DNA of 64,000 bases from Motacilla alba alba (taxonomy: Eukaryota; Chordata; Aves; Passeriformes; Motacillidae): the NCBI RefSeq assembly GCF_015832195.1, contig NC_052028.1, positions 4,197,501 through 4,261,500 of the forward strand. The letters are read 5' to 3'. A program made the position numbers and the translations under genes. A model generated the notes under the pieces. The model had not been told where the DNA came from. It ran no database searches and saw only the letters and a program-made list of their open reading frames with translations. Below are positions 11,901 to 22,115 of this stretch, in pieces. The stretch's first letter is position 1, and each line of letters opens with the position of its first letter.

Positions 11901-14900
11901 CAAGCTGATGTCTGGGGCTATTTTTTTCTTAAGGTTTTGCTGCTGGCATTCTGTTCCTAAATCTCTCAGAAAAGCCTGACCCACAAATATAAGTATAAAA
12001 ATACCTTTTGTAGAGTCATTTATGTGTCCCTGCATCCAGATATGATGGATCCTGTGCCAAGATCTACACTAAGCAAACCTGCAGCAGTAAGAGGAAGGTT
12101 CACGAGGTTTCCTTGTTGTGTCCATGTACAGTTACATTCAGATTCGGTAGAATCAGTGTGTTTCTATTATTTAAGGACAGCTCAGGCATAGATAAATCTT
12201 GTATCCTTGCAGTCCCAGCTGATTGTGCCTTTGCCATTTGTGTGTATGTAGATCCCCTCTGTGTTTGGAAAACAAAATGGCTTTCATTTTCCTGGCTGCA
12301 TCTGTAATAAAATCCATATAAATCAATAAGAGTGGCTTGCATGCACAAGAATCCTTGTGTAACACCTTCTTGCTGGTATAAGGACTAAGTGAACAGTACG
12401 TGGGCCCAGTTGCTTGTCAGAACTCCTCCACCTTGCAAATGAAACTTGAGCAATGTACTTGCCAGCCAAATCTTCACAAATTTTCAACAGAAAAATGTAA
12501 AACTTCCTGGGGTTTGTCACAGGTGAAAACTGACCTATTTCTTCAGTTTCAAAGTCTGTAAATGACTGTTAAGATCACTCAGTTAACCCAGAAAACTGAT
12601 CTTGTACAGCATGATCCCATTTTTCAGCATACAATGTGTTCTCATTTAAATTATGGACTAAACGTACAGTTCAGCTGTTCTTGTTTTACTTGGTGTACAA
12701 GATCCTTAAACCTTAAGACTTACAGAGGCGTGACTAATGCTGTATTTGCAAAAGCTTTTTGGATCATTTAACATGGGATGGAGTGGATCTTCTGACAAGC
12801 AGGCATGACTTGCACCAAATCATCCTTAAACTCATCACATGAGCTTTCAGCTGTTTCCCCTTCTTTCCTCTTTTGGAGGACAAGATCTCAGGTGTTCTCT
12901 AGGTAGAATCCAGGCAGTGCTTGGGTTGGGGTGTCCTAGTTAAATTCTGCATGGGTTGGATTGACTCCTACAGGCACGTTCTGGTCTGCTGGGTGAATGA
13001 ATTGCCCTTCTTCAGTTTTGTTCTTGTGACACCATTCATGGCAAGGGGTTGAAACTTGGTGAGGTCACTTAATAAATCCTCAGCTAATTGTGGTCAAGCA
13101 GTAAGATGACAAATTTTCCTAAGTCCAGAGTCTCAGGGTGAAGAAGGCTGGTATGCGGTCACAAATTCAATTCATTGTGTCTCTATGCTTAGTCTTATGC
13201 TTAACCCTCAGTTTTATGGAAAAGATACCAGGTTTATATTCCACTTCAAACTAGACTTTGCTCACAGAATTTACCTTTGTATTTAAATTTAGTTTATCAA
13301 GGTAAGATAACCAATTAACCAATAATAACCATAACCTTTTTTTTTTGTTAATATCTGGCAATATTCTCTTGACACCCATTTCTGAAAGTTGAGGCATCAT
13401 TGAAGTTTCTTTTCTTCTTAACTTTAACACTCAATAAATAAACTGACACACAGTCAGCCTTGCCTAAATACATTACTGTATTTTGGTAGGTCATTCTTCT
13501 CAAGCATAGATGCCACTGGTAATGTAAATACAGTGTAATTGCATCTTGCTCATGATAAGCATATTAACATCTTTCTGGTTTTGTTCCCGAGTTTCATGCT
13601 TCTGTAAGATATAAATTACATCAGAAGAGATAAATTGGAATGCTAAAAAAGAAAGAGGAAGCAAAACCAAGCAAGTTACAGTATCAGTTAGGAAATAGAA
13701 TATGAGCTTCCCAGCTGGATATCCAGGATCTTTTTTAAGCTGTTTCTGGGAAATGACAGTGGGAAAGCTCTCAGTTGAAGATGTTGTCTTTGCTGTGGGG
13801 TTTCTAAGTATCTGTTTCACTGCACTTAGTTAGGAATATTTATTGATACAGGCATGTTCAAACTTTGGTCCTGCATATCATAGACAAAGTCCCTTTTAGG
13901 AACTGCAGTCATTCCACATAAGGGACGAAGGCAAAGCACTTGTGGTTTAGTGTTGTTAATTTGTGGTACAGAAATTCCCTCTTCCTAGCCAAGGTACCAA
14001 AAAAAAGGAAAGAAACCAAAACATGGAACCTAAATTCAGTAATATTAATTTTCTCTTTTGCTTGCACTTTTTAATAGGACATTTTGTCATCCCTTTAACT
14101 TCCAGAGATAGAAATTTGGCATCTTAACTGTGTCAATTTTTAAAGAGCATGCACATAAATTAAAAGTTTCCTCTCAACAGCCACATTACGCGAGGGACTG
14201 TTAGAGGAGGAGTACCTGGGCTGCCCCTGTTGTCAACTGTAAGGTGTAACCTGCTTTCTTCAATGTGCATTGCAGTCTTTGGGCTGAACTACGTCAGAGC
14301 TGCTATTTTAGAAGTGAAGGTTATTTTAATACTTTGTTCTCAATAAGAAAAAGTGGTTGAATTTTGTTTATGAGTTGGTCTAAAAGATAGGGTATAGTTT
14401 GGGGAGTTTTTAGTTGAGCTTTCTGAGCACCGTACAGCATTTAAATGTGTAGAGTTGCTCATTTTTCCATGAGGCCAGAGAGACATTTAAGGTCAGGTGA
14501 TTGAAATGAGCGCTGGTTCTTTTTTCCTGTTAGGTTTATTGTTAATGTCTGTCTTGTTGAAAAGTACAGCCCGGGTCAGTCTTAAACTCCATGTGTGGCT
14601 TTTACTCTTCCACAAACCTAGTGGCTCTTTCTTGTATCTTCACAGCTTTCCCATGGTTTGGCATGGACATTGGGGGAACGTTGGTCAAACTTGCCTATTT
14701 TGAACCTATTGACATCACTGCAGAGGAGGAGCAGGAGGAAGTGGAAAGCCTGAAGAGCATCCGCAAATACCTGACTTCCAACGTCGCCTACGGATCCACT
14801 GGCATTCGGGATGTCCACCTGGAGCTGAAAGACTTAACCATTTTTGCTCGAAGAGGAAACTTGCACTTTATTCGGTTCCCAACTCATGATTTGCCTACCT

Positions 14901-17900
14901 TTATCCAGATGGGAAGAAACAAAAACTTCTCAACACTACACACGGTGCTCTGTGCCACCGGCGGTGGCGCCTACAAGTTCGAGGAAGACTTTCGCACAGT
15001 AGGTAGCCTGGCTCGCCTCTGCCTGAAGCTGATGCTGAAAGCATTGCTGCTGATGGGTTAAAATAGCCTGTAGTTTGAAAAACTGGAGAGCTCTAATATA
15101 TTTTAGTACTAGTTTTAGTATGGTGAGGGGTTACAGCCTTCCTGGAATCCATAGCATCAGTTAATTGTCTTTGTGCTTTATGAGATAATGGCAGCTTAAA
15201 TATCACGTGCAGAACCATGGAAGAACTGTAGAGAGCCTTAAGCCCTGCAGAATTTCTGAGCTGTGGTTTTCCTGTGATCCTTGGAGTGTTAATGAAGTTG
15301 CAAGGATAGTTAGTACAATACCATTGAGCTTTTTATATGCTGATACCTTAGAAATTACTGTTTTGACTTGTAAGATGGGGGAGGAACCCAACAAACCTTG
15401 AATGGATTTTCAGATGTGAGTTCCACCAAGATGACGCACAGTGGGGCCTCTAGGGAATTTGATGACCTTTTTATTGATTTAAATTGATTAAAAATGTTGC
15501 TAATTTTTCAATGGAGTAATGTCTTAGTATTCAAAAGTGATCTTTGAGCTTACCAAAGCAGATACTTACACTGCGTTTCTCTTCTTGATTCAGGTCTGAG
15601 ATCAGGATTTACACTCAGATTAACTTGCTAGTTTATGTATTCAGAATTTAGGTCTGAATTCTTTGTTGGCTTTATAGTGGCATTGAAATTCCTGAATTAG
15701 TCATGTGAGATAGCTTCTTAAAGTTGGGCAGTACAAATATAGTCATAAATTTGTAGCACATTTGTGCAATGTTCAACATGTTGCCACAGTCTTTTTTTCT
15801 TTCTTAACACAGATTGGAAACCTCCAGCTGCACAAACTGGATGAGCTTGACTGCCTTGTCAAAGGCTTATTGTACATAGACTCTGTCAGCTTCAATGGCC
15901 AGGCAGAGTGCTATTATTTTGAAAATGCCTCAGATCCCGAGAGATGCCAAAAGATGCCTTTCAACCTGGATGATCCATACCCATTGCTGGTTGTTAACAT
16001 TGGTTCAGGAGTCAGTATTTTATCAGTCCATTCCAAAGACAACTATAAAAGAGTAACTGGAACAAGGTAATTTTAAAACCTACATTGGGGTTATTACTCT
16101 ATGGGGCAATGACACAGGGATCTTTCATGTGAGGAAATGCTGTTTGAAAGCAACTGGTTTTCTCTGTCCTTAGTCTAGGTGGAGGGACCTTCCTTGGGTT
16201 ATGCAGTTTGCTGACAGGCTGTGAAAGTTTTGAAGAAGCTCTGGAGATGGCATCCAAAGGAGATAGCACACACGCTGACAAGCTGGTTCGGGATATTTAT
16301 GGTGGAGACTATGAAAGATTTGGTTTACCAGGATGGGCTGTAGCATCCAGGTAAGCAGGAGTCTCTTTGTGGATTCTTCTGTTGGTTTGTGGAGCTTTGA
16401 AAACAAGACTTGAACTATTCATGCAGAGAGAACTGCTTTTTTGCAAGGTTTTATTGTATTCAAGATACATTTTTATCCTAAAAGTATGTATCCTCAGCTT
16501 TCCTGCTGGTTCAAAGCCATGTGCAAGTGCAGGTGCCTGCTAGGACAATATTGAAGAAACCTCCTGGGGTATTTCATGCCCAGCTTTGTGTGAGTCAGAG
16601 GGAACACGAGGTGATAGCAGGAGCAGAGTGCAGAGGTGGTGTGCTGTAACCCAGCAGGCATTTAAACACCACTCAGGCACACCCTCCAGTGAGATGGGGG
16701 AGAGAACTGGGAGGAAAAAAGTAAAACTGATGTGTTAGATAAAGAGTGTTTAACAGGACAGAAATGGAACAGAACAGAATGGTCTGCTCGCCACTCCTTG
16801 TGCACCCCCATTGTGCTCACTGGTGGGATTGCAGTGAGGAGCAGAAAAGGCCTTGACTGCTCAGCAATAACAAAAACATCCCTGTGTTATCAGGAGTTTC
16901 CAGCACAAATCCAAAACACAGCTCCATGGTAGCTACCATGAAGAGAATTAACTATCCCAGCTAAAACCAGCACACAGCTACTAGGAAGAAAATTAATTTT
17001 GTCCCAGTCAAAATCAGTACTAGAGAGGGGAAAAAAAGTACCAATTTCTTTTTATATTTCCTAGAGTCTTTTAGTAGAGCTGTTGTCTAGAGGGAAGGTG
17101 AGTGGGCAATGACTTTTGTGTTGGTCTTGCAGTGGAGAAATTCCTAATTTTTTTGGAAATGTGGTTGTCACTACAGACACCTGATGTAATGTTTTAACTA
17201 CTTTTCTCACTGAAGAGGGCTGTTGAACACAAACAGTTTGCACAATGAGAATGTCATTGTCATCAACAGAGGACTTTGTAACAGCTGCACACACCATTTC
17301 CATTGGAGAATATTATCAATGATATTACAGCTTCACTACCCTTATGAAAGATAAGAAAAATAAACTCTGCAAGCGAAACTAATAGGTACATAAGAGTGTT
17401 CATTAAATCTTTGTTGTTATTCCATAGGGAGTCATAATTCATGGCAACTTAATTGTTGTCCCTCTCCAGGCACCTGAGTCCAAGCCTCTTGAGAGCCCAT
17501 GTGCTGAGAGGTTTTAATATGTGTGAACTTTACACTTCAGTCAATAACATTTTAACTTGCTTTATGGTGGTACTTTCTGTTCTCAGTTGCTTTTTAAGAT
17601 CCTTAAGAGCTTTAATGGCTTTTTGAGTTTTAGAATAATCAGGATTCTTGCTCTTCAAACTGACTTAGATCTGGCTCAGAGTCCTTGGTGGTAAAATATC
17701 ACACGTAGCTATGAATTCTTGTCTTTTCTTTTGTGCTGTGCATGGTAAGGCAAGTGCCCTTCTGATCCAGAACTCTTTAATTTGTGCAGCCTAAATTACA
17801 TTCTGTCACTCTTCATTTTGTTTCAGAGGGTTGAGTTTCATCATAAAATCATTCAAGTCATGGTTTTCTTCTACTTTGAGAATGAAAGAATGGATAGGTA

Positions 17901-20900
17901 TTTGTGAGGAAGCAAGCATGAGAAGTGGAGGGTTTACCAATCAAGCAGTGACTTAATTTACAGTGACTAGATTTGCAGAGTAGTCTTCTGTGAAGAATAA
18001 AATTGTTTTACTGTAGGTGGTTCTTCATGGAAGTTAACAATCTGAACAAAAATAATTTGCTGGGGGGCTGTTATTGTAACACAATTGACTGTTTCCTGTG
18101 AAGGAATAAATATAGGTGTAGTGTCAGACTGCTGTATTTAATACAGACTTAAAAAGCAAGCTCCTCAAAGAGGAAACATGCAACATAGGTTTTGTTACAG
18201 CATAAAAAAATCCATTTTGAAATTATTTCAAATGCACATGAATCACTTTGTAACTCATGGCCTTTTCTCCTGTTCTAGTTTTGGGAATATGATCTACAAA
18301 GAGAAGAGGGAGTCTGTCAGTAAAGAAGATCTTGCTAGAGCCATATTGGTCACCATCACCAATAACATTGGCTCTATTGCCCGGATGTGTGCAGTAAATG
18401 AGGTAAAACCTGACAAGGAAATGATCTATCAACAGCTCTGTTATTTGTCTTCACATGAAATGACTGCTAAAATGCTGTATCATTTTAAACCTTTTAATAC
18501 ATTCTCAAATGAAATGAGGAAATGCATGTAGTAGCTTTGAGCTGGGCCTGCAATCACCCTGCTTTAGCAAGGGGACTTCACGTCCTTCATGCCAACGTCC
18601 TGTGCTTACCTGCAGCTTTGGGCTCCATTCTTTAACAAAGCTCCTCATCAGGTACCCTCCCCTTTGGCAAAGAGATCCTTGTCCCACTTCTCCAGAGACA
18701 GTCAGAATATTCTGAAGCAGTTCCTAGTACTTTAACCACAGAACAGCCAGGCTTGCAAAGGACTCCTGGAGATTATGTAGTCCAGCTCCTGTGCCAAGGC
18801 AGGGTCACCTAGGGAATGCATGCAGCCCTGAGACGTGGACTCAGAGACAATCTGTGGACTCTGTGCTTGGAGATTTCAAAATTCATTACTTGAGCAACTG
18901 CAGCATTTAGGCTGCTGAAAGTCTTGCTTTAAGCAGTGCATAATGATGGCCTCCAGTTTCTCCAAGCTGAAATTATCGTCTGATCAAAGCCTTGTTTCTA
19001 GATAAACATTATTTTTTATTTTTTTCTAGCTCTTGAGACTTTAAAATTGCTCTGACACCTCTTATCTTGCATGTTGATACAGAGAAGGTTTCCTGCCATC
19101 TTCTGTTTCTCAGAGTTCAAAAAATAGCCAGTATGTGTTCAGTATTAGTGTGGACAGCCAAGAAGCTGTGTAAGAATACTGAATTTAGGCGTAGAAGACA
19201 TGAGAGTCTGAGCAGCAGGGATTTCTTCCTTCATTATCAACAAACTTGGGATAAAATGAGGTTTAGTAATAGCTTTCTTGGGGAAGACTATGGGTAACTG
19301 AATTTAGAGTTCTACTTAAAATCTTTGCATGTGATGGTCTCAGAAGTACCAACAGCCCTGTTAGCTGCAGTAATCCTCCTTTTGCTTGGGAGCCAGATTA
19401 ATTATATTTTCTGGTTTTAATATTGTACCTTCTCCCTCAGTTTCATTATCTTTCTCTCATGTCTGTCTTGGAGAATGAAGATCGTTTTGTGAGTGTTAAT
19501 TGTGGCTTTTTGCTTTATGGCAATGCTTAATAACAAAAGAGTTAAAATGAAGATGAAGTTGAAAGTACATTCTACATGTCTTAGGCAAATTATGCAATCT
19601 ATATTTAAGGGTGGGAGTAAATGAGGACAAATCAGAACTTGTAAACTGCACAAACTACCTTTATTCCGAATGGTTTTTGGTCTAATTCCAGCTATGTCAC
19701 AGAACTACAAACCATAAGAAATAGCTAATAGGGATACACAAAGTAATACCTTGAACTGATGTCTAAAGATGAAATAAATGTAATTATTTTGATTTCTTGC
19801 AGTAGAGCAGAATTACATTTTTGTTTCTTAACTATGTGTCTACTTTGTCTTCACTGGAACTAATCAAGACAGTTAAAAAACAGTTGCATATGAGACATTT
19901 GACTACAGGTTGAATTGTCATATTAGTTATTGTAATAACTTGGAAATGATCATTTATTTAATGCAATTAAGTGCTTTTTAAAGCACTGTGCTAGGGACTA
20001 ACACAATTACATTTTCTTTGGTTCTTCCTCTTGGGTCATTAAACCAGTGTTTAATGTTTTAGCTTAGTGCTGGATTTACTCCAGTTAATGGGGAATATTA
20101 AGTGATTTTCACTTTTTTACATTTGACTGGATTAAAATTCACAGCTCACTTGTAGTATTCAAGGACTCTTAGTGTGATGCCAGGCTGAGGTATGCTGAGG
20201 GCTGAAGATGAAAGGAACATCTGTCATGTCTTACTGCCTTCGGCTTCTTTACAGTGCTGCCTTGTTGCATATGGATCAAGCAGCATTGTACAGGGCTATG
20301 AAGGCATTGAGTCTTCTCTACCAAACAGAAGTAGCTTTCATTTAATTTCTTTCTTAGCTGGGTTCTTTCTTTGGTGTTATTGCTGAAAATGCTCACTTAA
20401 TTTGAAACACAAATGCTACTTGTCTGTAAATTAAGTCCTTTAATTCTCGAGGGCTGCACCGTTTTTCCTTCTCCCCATGTGTGCTGTGCTTTAAATTTTG
20501 GAACCATGTTTTAATTGTGGGTTGTTTGGTTTTTCTGTGGTTTTTTCCTTACTTTGAGACAGTCTTCTCTTTCATAGCTTAATTTTTCAAAGCTGTGTTA
20601 AACAGTGAAAAGACTTAATCCTTTGCTGGTTTTTTTTTTTTTTTTTAGAAAATAAACAGAGTTGTGTTTGTTGGCAACTTTTTGCGTGTGAACACTTTGT
20701 CAATGAAGCTTCTTGCATATGCACTGGATTACTGGTCAAAAGGTCAGCTGAAGGCCTTGTTCCTAGAACATGAGGTATGCTGTGGCTCATTTATCTCTGT
20801 GTGCTGTTTCACCATAAATTAGAAATGCCTCTGAGTAGCTCTCATGTGTGATATCCTGAGGCACCAAGTGCTCAGTAAATATTAGAAATAACAGGAGGTT

Positions 20901-22115
20901 TGTCTTGCTGAATTGGTTCTCTGGGAACAGTTTTCTGCCGGGGAAGTACTTCAGTCACTTTGGGGTTTCTCAGTTCGTGCTGTGGATCTCTGGAGAGGGA
21001 CAGCAAAATGTTAAACTCTGTGCTAAGGGTCAGCAGTCTTCCTTGGGTTTGGGTGGAAACAACAGTGAGTACTGTGTTTCAAAGAGGGCAGAAATGAAAG
21101 CTTGGCCCTTTGAAACACTTCCATTGTTCTCAGCTGAGCTTGAGCAATGTCTTGAAAGTCAAGACTGCTTTGACAAGGCCTGTTTTCATTCCACAACAGG
21201 CCCCTCAGAGCTATTGTAGTGATTTTATGCTTTGAGAATAACTTGCTTTTGGGCAGCTTCTGCCATCTGGATCAGTATGCAGTACTGAGAGCTTTGACCT
21301 GTTCTGGTTGAAATACAGGCAATCAGTATTAGTTACAGGTGCAACAGTTGCTGACTTACAGCTTCTGGGCAGTGGGTTGGGAGTTTTTGTCCTCAGTTTC
21401 TTGGTCTGAAAACTCTTTTCCTTTATTGCTTATCCCAAGACTGTCTGTTCTGATGGCCACAGTAACAGTGGAATGGTTCCTTGTTAGTTCTACCCTCTAC
21501 AGATTTTTCTTGGGTAAATTTTAAACTCGCATTTGGTCAAGTGTATATTTCTAAACACCTGAATACTTCTTAGGTTTAGGGAGGGGGACGATTTCATTCC
21601 ACAGGGGAAAAATAATTCAACATGAGAACGTGGTTATTTGCATGCAGGTAGTTAGACAGTCCAAAAGTGTGATATGTGGATATAATTGGAGAAATTTTTC
21701 ACTTTTACTTTAGGAATAACGTTGCTATGGGTATTGAAGATGTTTTAACATGCAAAAAATGCAGCTTCTCTAGGAAGAAAAAACCAAACCTGATTTCCAT
21801 GCTTTAGAAGTCACTGCTACCTGTCTTAGTGGTCCTGCAGTGTATGGTCAGGCTTGGCAGGAAACCTCCTAAAGTCAAGCTAGATAAGAGGGATAAAATG
21901 TTTGTTTCACAAAGCCTTAAATAATTACTGTGAAATATTATATATTAAAAGTATATCATGTTCTTTCTGTAGCATTGATTGATCAGATGATTGTTGTCAC
22001 TAAAATATGATTAGTGCAGAATTTAATACCCTACTTAAACTTGTTTGGTTTTTTTTTTTAACAGGGATACTTTGGAGCTGTTGGTGCTCTGCTTGGGCTG
22101 CCAAATTTCAGTTGA
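5885..22115 (+). CDS. PANK3: Pantothenate kinase 3, seven coding exons
   Basis: Cytosolic kinase that phosphorylates pantothenate with ATP to 4'-phosphopantothenate, the rate-setting step of CoA synthesis. The enzyme family is a dimer inhibited by acetyl-CoA. Joining 5885-5912, 14646-14998, 15813-16066, 16174-16350, 18279-18402, 20649-20774 and 22065-22115 gives 1113 bases, 370 residues plus TGA, the usual PANK3 length. The short N-terminus MKIKDAKKP identifies PANK3; PANK1 and PANK2 have long N-terminal extensions. Visible motifs are the ATP loop [11 protein letters not shown] (15-25), catalytic Glu138 in KLDELD, the second glycine loop NIGSGVSIL (189-197) with Ser192, Arg207 in NYKRVTGT, and SLGGGTFLG from 212. 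The protein ends LLGLPNFS. All introns are GT/AG. No frameshift or missing key residue is seen. Confidence 0.98.
5913..14645 (+). other. PANK3: PANK3 intron 1 (8.7 kb)
   Basis: Starts gtaagg and ends 'tcttcacag'. The first few tens of bases are still CpG island. The rest is AT-rich unique sequence with an old CR1 fragment near 8.0-8.4 kb and short homopolymer runs (for example near 10330 and 13340). Open frames of up to about 115 codons occur on both strands, none with a recognisable domain or exon context. I see no alternative coding first exon. Confidence 0.85.
8030..8375 (+). mobile_element. Old CR1 LINE 3' fragment in intron 1
   Basis: Degenerate but ordered CR1 matches are present: 'gggccatttagatctcatct' with 'gatgatgagagg', then 'gagaggttgtggagtgtcc', 'cttggaggattcttgaaaa', 'gactggatgaagc' and 'agaccagatgacctccagag' followed by 'ccttccaa'. 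These correspond to the 3' UTR-proximal part of CR1 in sense orientation. Divergence is high, so this is an ancient copy. The frame 8021-8248 that overlaps it is a shadow. Boundaries are approximate. Confidence 0.7.
14646..14998 (+). CDS. PANK3: PANK3 coding exon 2
   Basis: Preceded by the acceptor 'tcttcacag' and followed by 'gtaggt'. It carries residues 10-127: the ATP loop [11 protein letters not shown], the acidic helix [33 protein letters not shown] and [17 protein letters not shown]. The frame continues upstream and downstream into intron by chance, so a simple ORF caller would set both ends wrongly. The first in-frame ATG of such an ORF lies in intron 1 and is not the start. Confidence 0.98.
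14999..15812 (+). other. PANK3: PANK3 intron 2
   Basis: Runs from gtaggt to 'cttaacacag', about 0.8 kb. Nothing beyond AT-rich unique sequence is visible. Confidence 0.9.
15813..16066 (+). CDS. PANK3: PANK3 coding exon 3
   Basis: Encodes residues 128-211 plus two bases of Ser212. It begins [13 protein letters not shown], including catalytic Glu138, and includes the second glycine loop NIGSGVSIL (189-197, Ser192) and Arg207. The donor is 'acaag|gtaatt'. Confidence 0.98.
16067..16173 (+). other. PANK3: PANK3 intron 3 (107 bp)
   Basis: A very short intron with gtaatt at the donor and 'tctgtccttag' at the acceptor. The frame on the opposite strand across it is a shadow. Confidence 0.95.
16174..16350 (+). 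CDS. PANK3: PANK3 coding exon 4
   Basis: Completes Ser212 and encodes up to Ser270 plus two bases of Ser271. It contains [30 protein letters not shown] and [19 protein letters not shown], which are diagnostic of the eukaryotic pantothenate kinase fold. The donor is 'atccag|gtaagc'. Confidence 0.98.
16351..18278 (+). other. PANK3: PANK3 intron 4
   Basis: About 1.9 kb from gtaagc to 'cctgttctag'. It contains an antisense ERV LTR (about 16637-17020). The remainder is AT-rich and unique. Confidence 0.9.
16637..17020 (-). mobile_element. Antisense avian ERV LTR in intron 4
   Basis: Read on the minus strand, the order is 'gctggttttagctggg', 'atagttaattctcttc', 'ggagctgtgttttggattt', 'ctgataacacagggatg', 'tgttattgctgagcagt', a gap where the middle of the LTR should be, then 'ctctttatct', 'cagttctctcccccatctc', 'tgagtggtgtttaaatgcc' and 'gctgggttacagc'. 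This is the same avian LTR family as the fragment at 1015-1396, here with both ends kept but an internal deletion. The 5' end is present twice: 16974-17020 is a second copy of the first LTR bases immediately outside the main one. No internal retroviral genes are present. Confidence 0.75.
18279..18402 (+). CDS. PANK3: PANK3 coding exon 5
   Basis: Encodes [20 protein letters not shown] through RMCAVNE (residues 272-312, plus the last base of Ser271). The donor is 'aatgag|gtaaaa'. The frame reads on into the intron with VKPDKE by chance. Confidence 0.98.
18740..18870 (-). mobile_element. CR1 LINE 3' end, antisense, in intron 5
   Basis: The + strand reads 'ctcctggagattatgtagtc', 'cagctcctgtgccaaggcag' and 'ggtcacctagggaatgcatg', which is the reverse complement of a CR1 3' end (the 'ggatgatctccagaggtc' type block with 'ctaggtgaccctgc'). 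Sequence further 3' on the + strand may be a more decayed continuation, to perhaps 19020. Boundaries are approximate. Confidence 0.7.
20232..20309 (+). ncRNA. MIR103: microRNA 103 precursor hairpin
   Basis: A 78-base stretch has the size and layout of the vertebrate mir-103-1 precursor. The 5' arm is at 20242-20264 ('ggcttctttacagtgctgcc' and on) and the 3' arm, the main product miR-103-3p, is at 20279-20301 beginning 'agcagcattgtacagggct'. The loop 'ttgcatatggatca' lies between. The seed is GCAGCAU, shared with miR-107 and the miR-15/16 group in part. It lies on the same strand as PANK3 within intron 5, the same host intron as in mammals. It is therefore expected to be processed from the PANK3 primary transcript, with its level tied to PANK3 promoter activity unless an intronic promoter exists. 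Confidence 0.98.
20649..20774 (+). CDS. PANK3: PANK3 coding exon 6
   Basis: Encodes residues 313-354: [20 protein letters not shown] through [22 protein letters not shown]. The acceptor is a long T-run followed by 'ag', and the donor is 'catgag|gtatgc'. Confidence 0.98.
20775..22064 (+). other. PANK3: PANK3 intron 6
   Basis: About 1.3 kb from gtatgc to 'ttttttaacag'. No repeat or RNA gene is recognised in it. Confidence 0.9.
22065..22115 (+). CDS. PANK3: PANK3 coding exon 7 with stop
   Basis: Encodes [16 protein letters not shown] and the TGA at 22113-22115, the conserved C-terminus of the PANK1/2/3 family. The same exon continues as the 3' UTR. Confidence 0.98.
   Translation, partial: GYFGAVGALLGLPNFS

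Larger units (their letters stand above)
18403..20648 (+). other. PANK3: PANK3 intron 5, host of miR-103
   Basis: About 2.2 kb from gtaaaa to a long T-run followed by 'ag'. It contains an antisense CR1 fragment near 18.74 kb and the mir-103 hairpin at 20232-20309, about 340 bases before exon 6. Confidence 0.93.

Noticed and set aside
14591..15061. A 156-codon open frame taken as a single-exon gene
   Set aside because: It is PANK3 exon 2 with intronic sequence read through at both ends. The correct limits are the AG at 14644-14645 and the GT at 14999.
18178..18531. A 117-codon frame taken as an independent small gene
   Set aside because: It is PANK3 exon 5 (18279-18402) with intron read-through at both ends.
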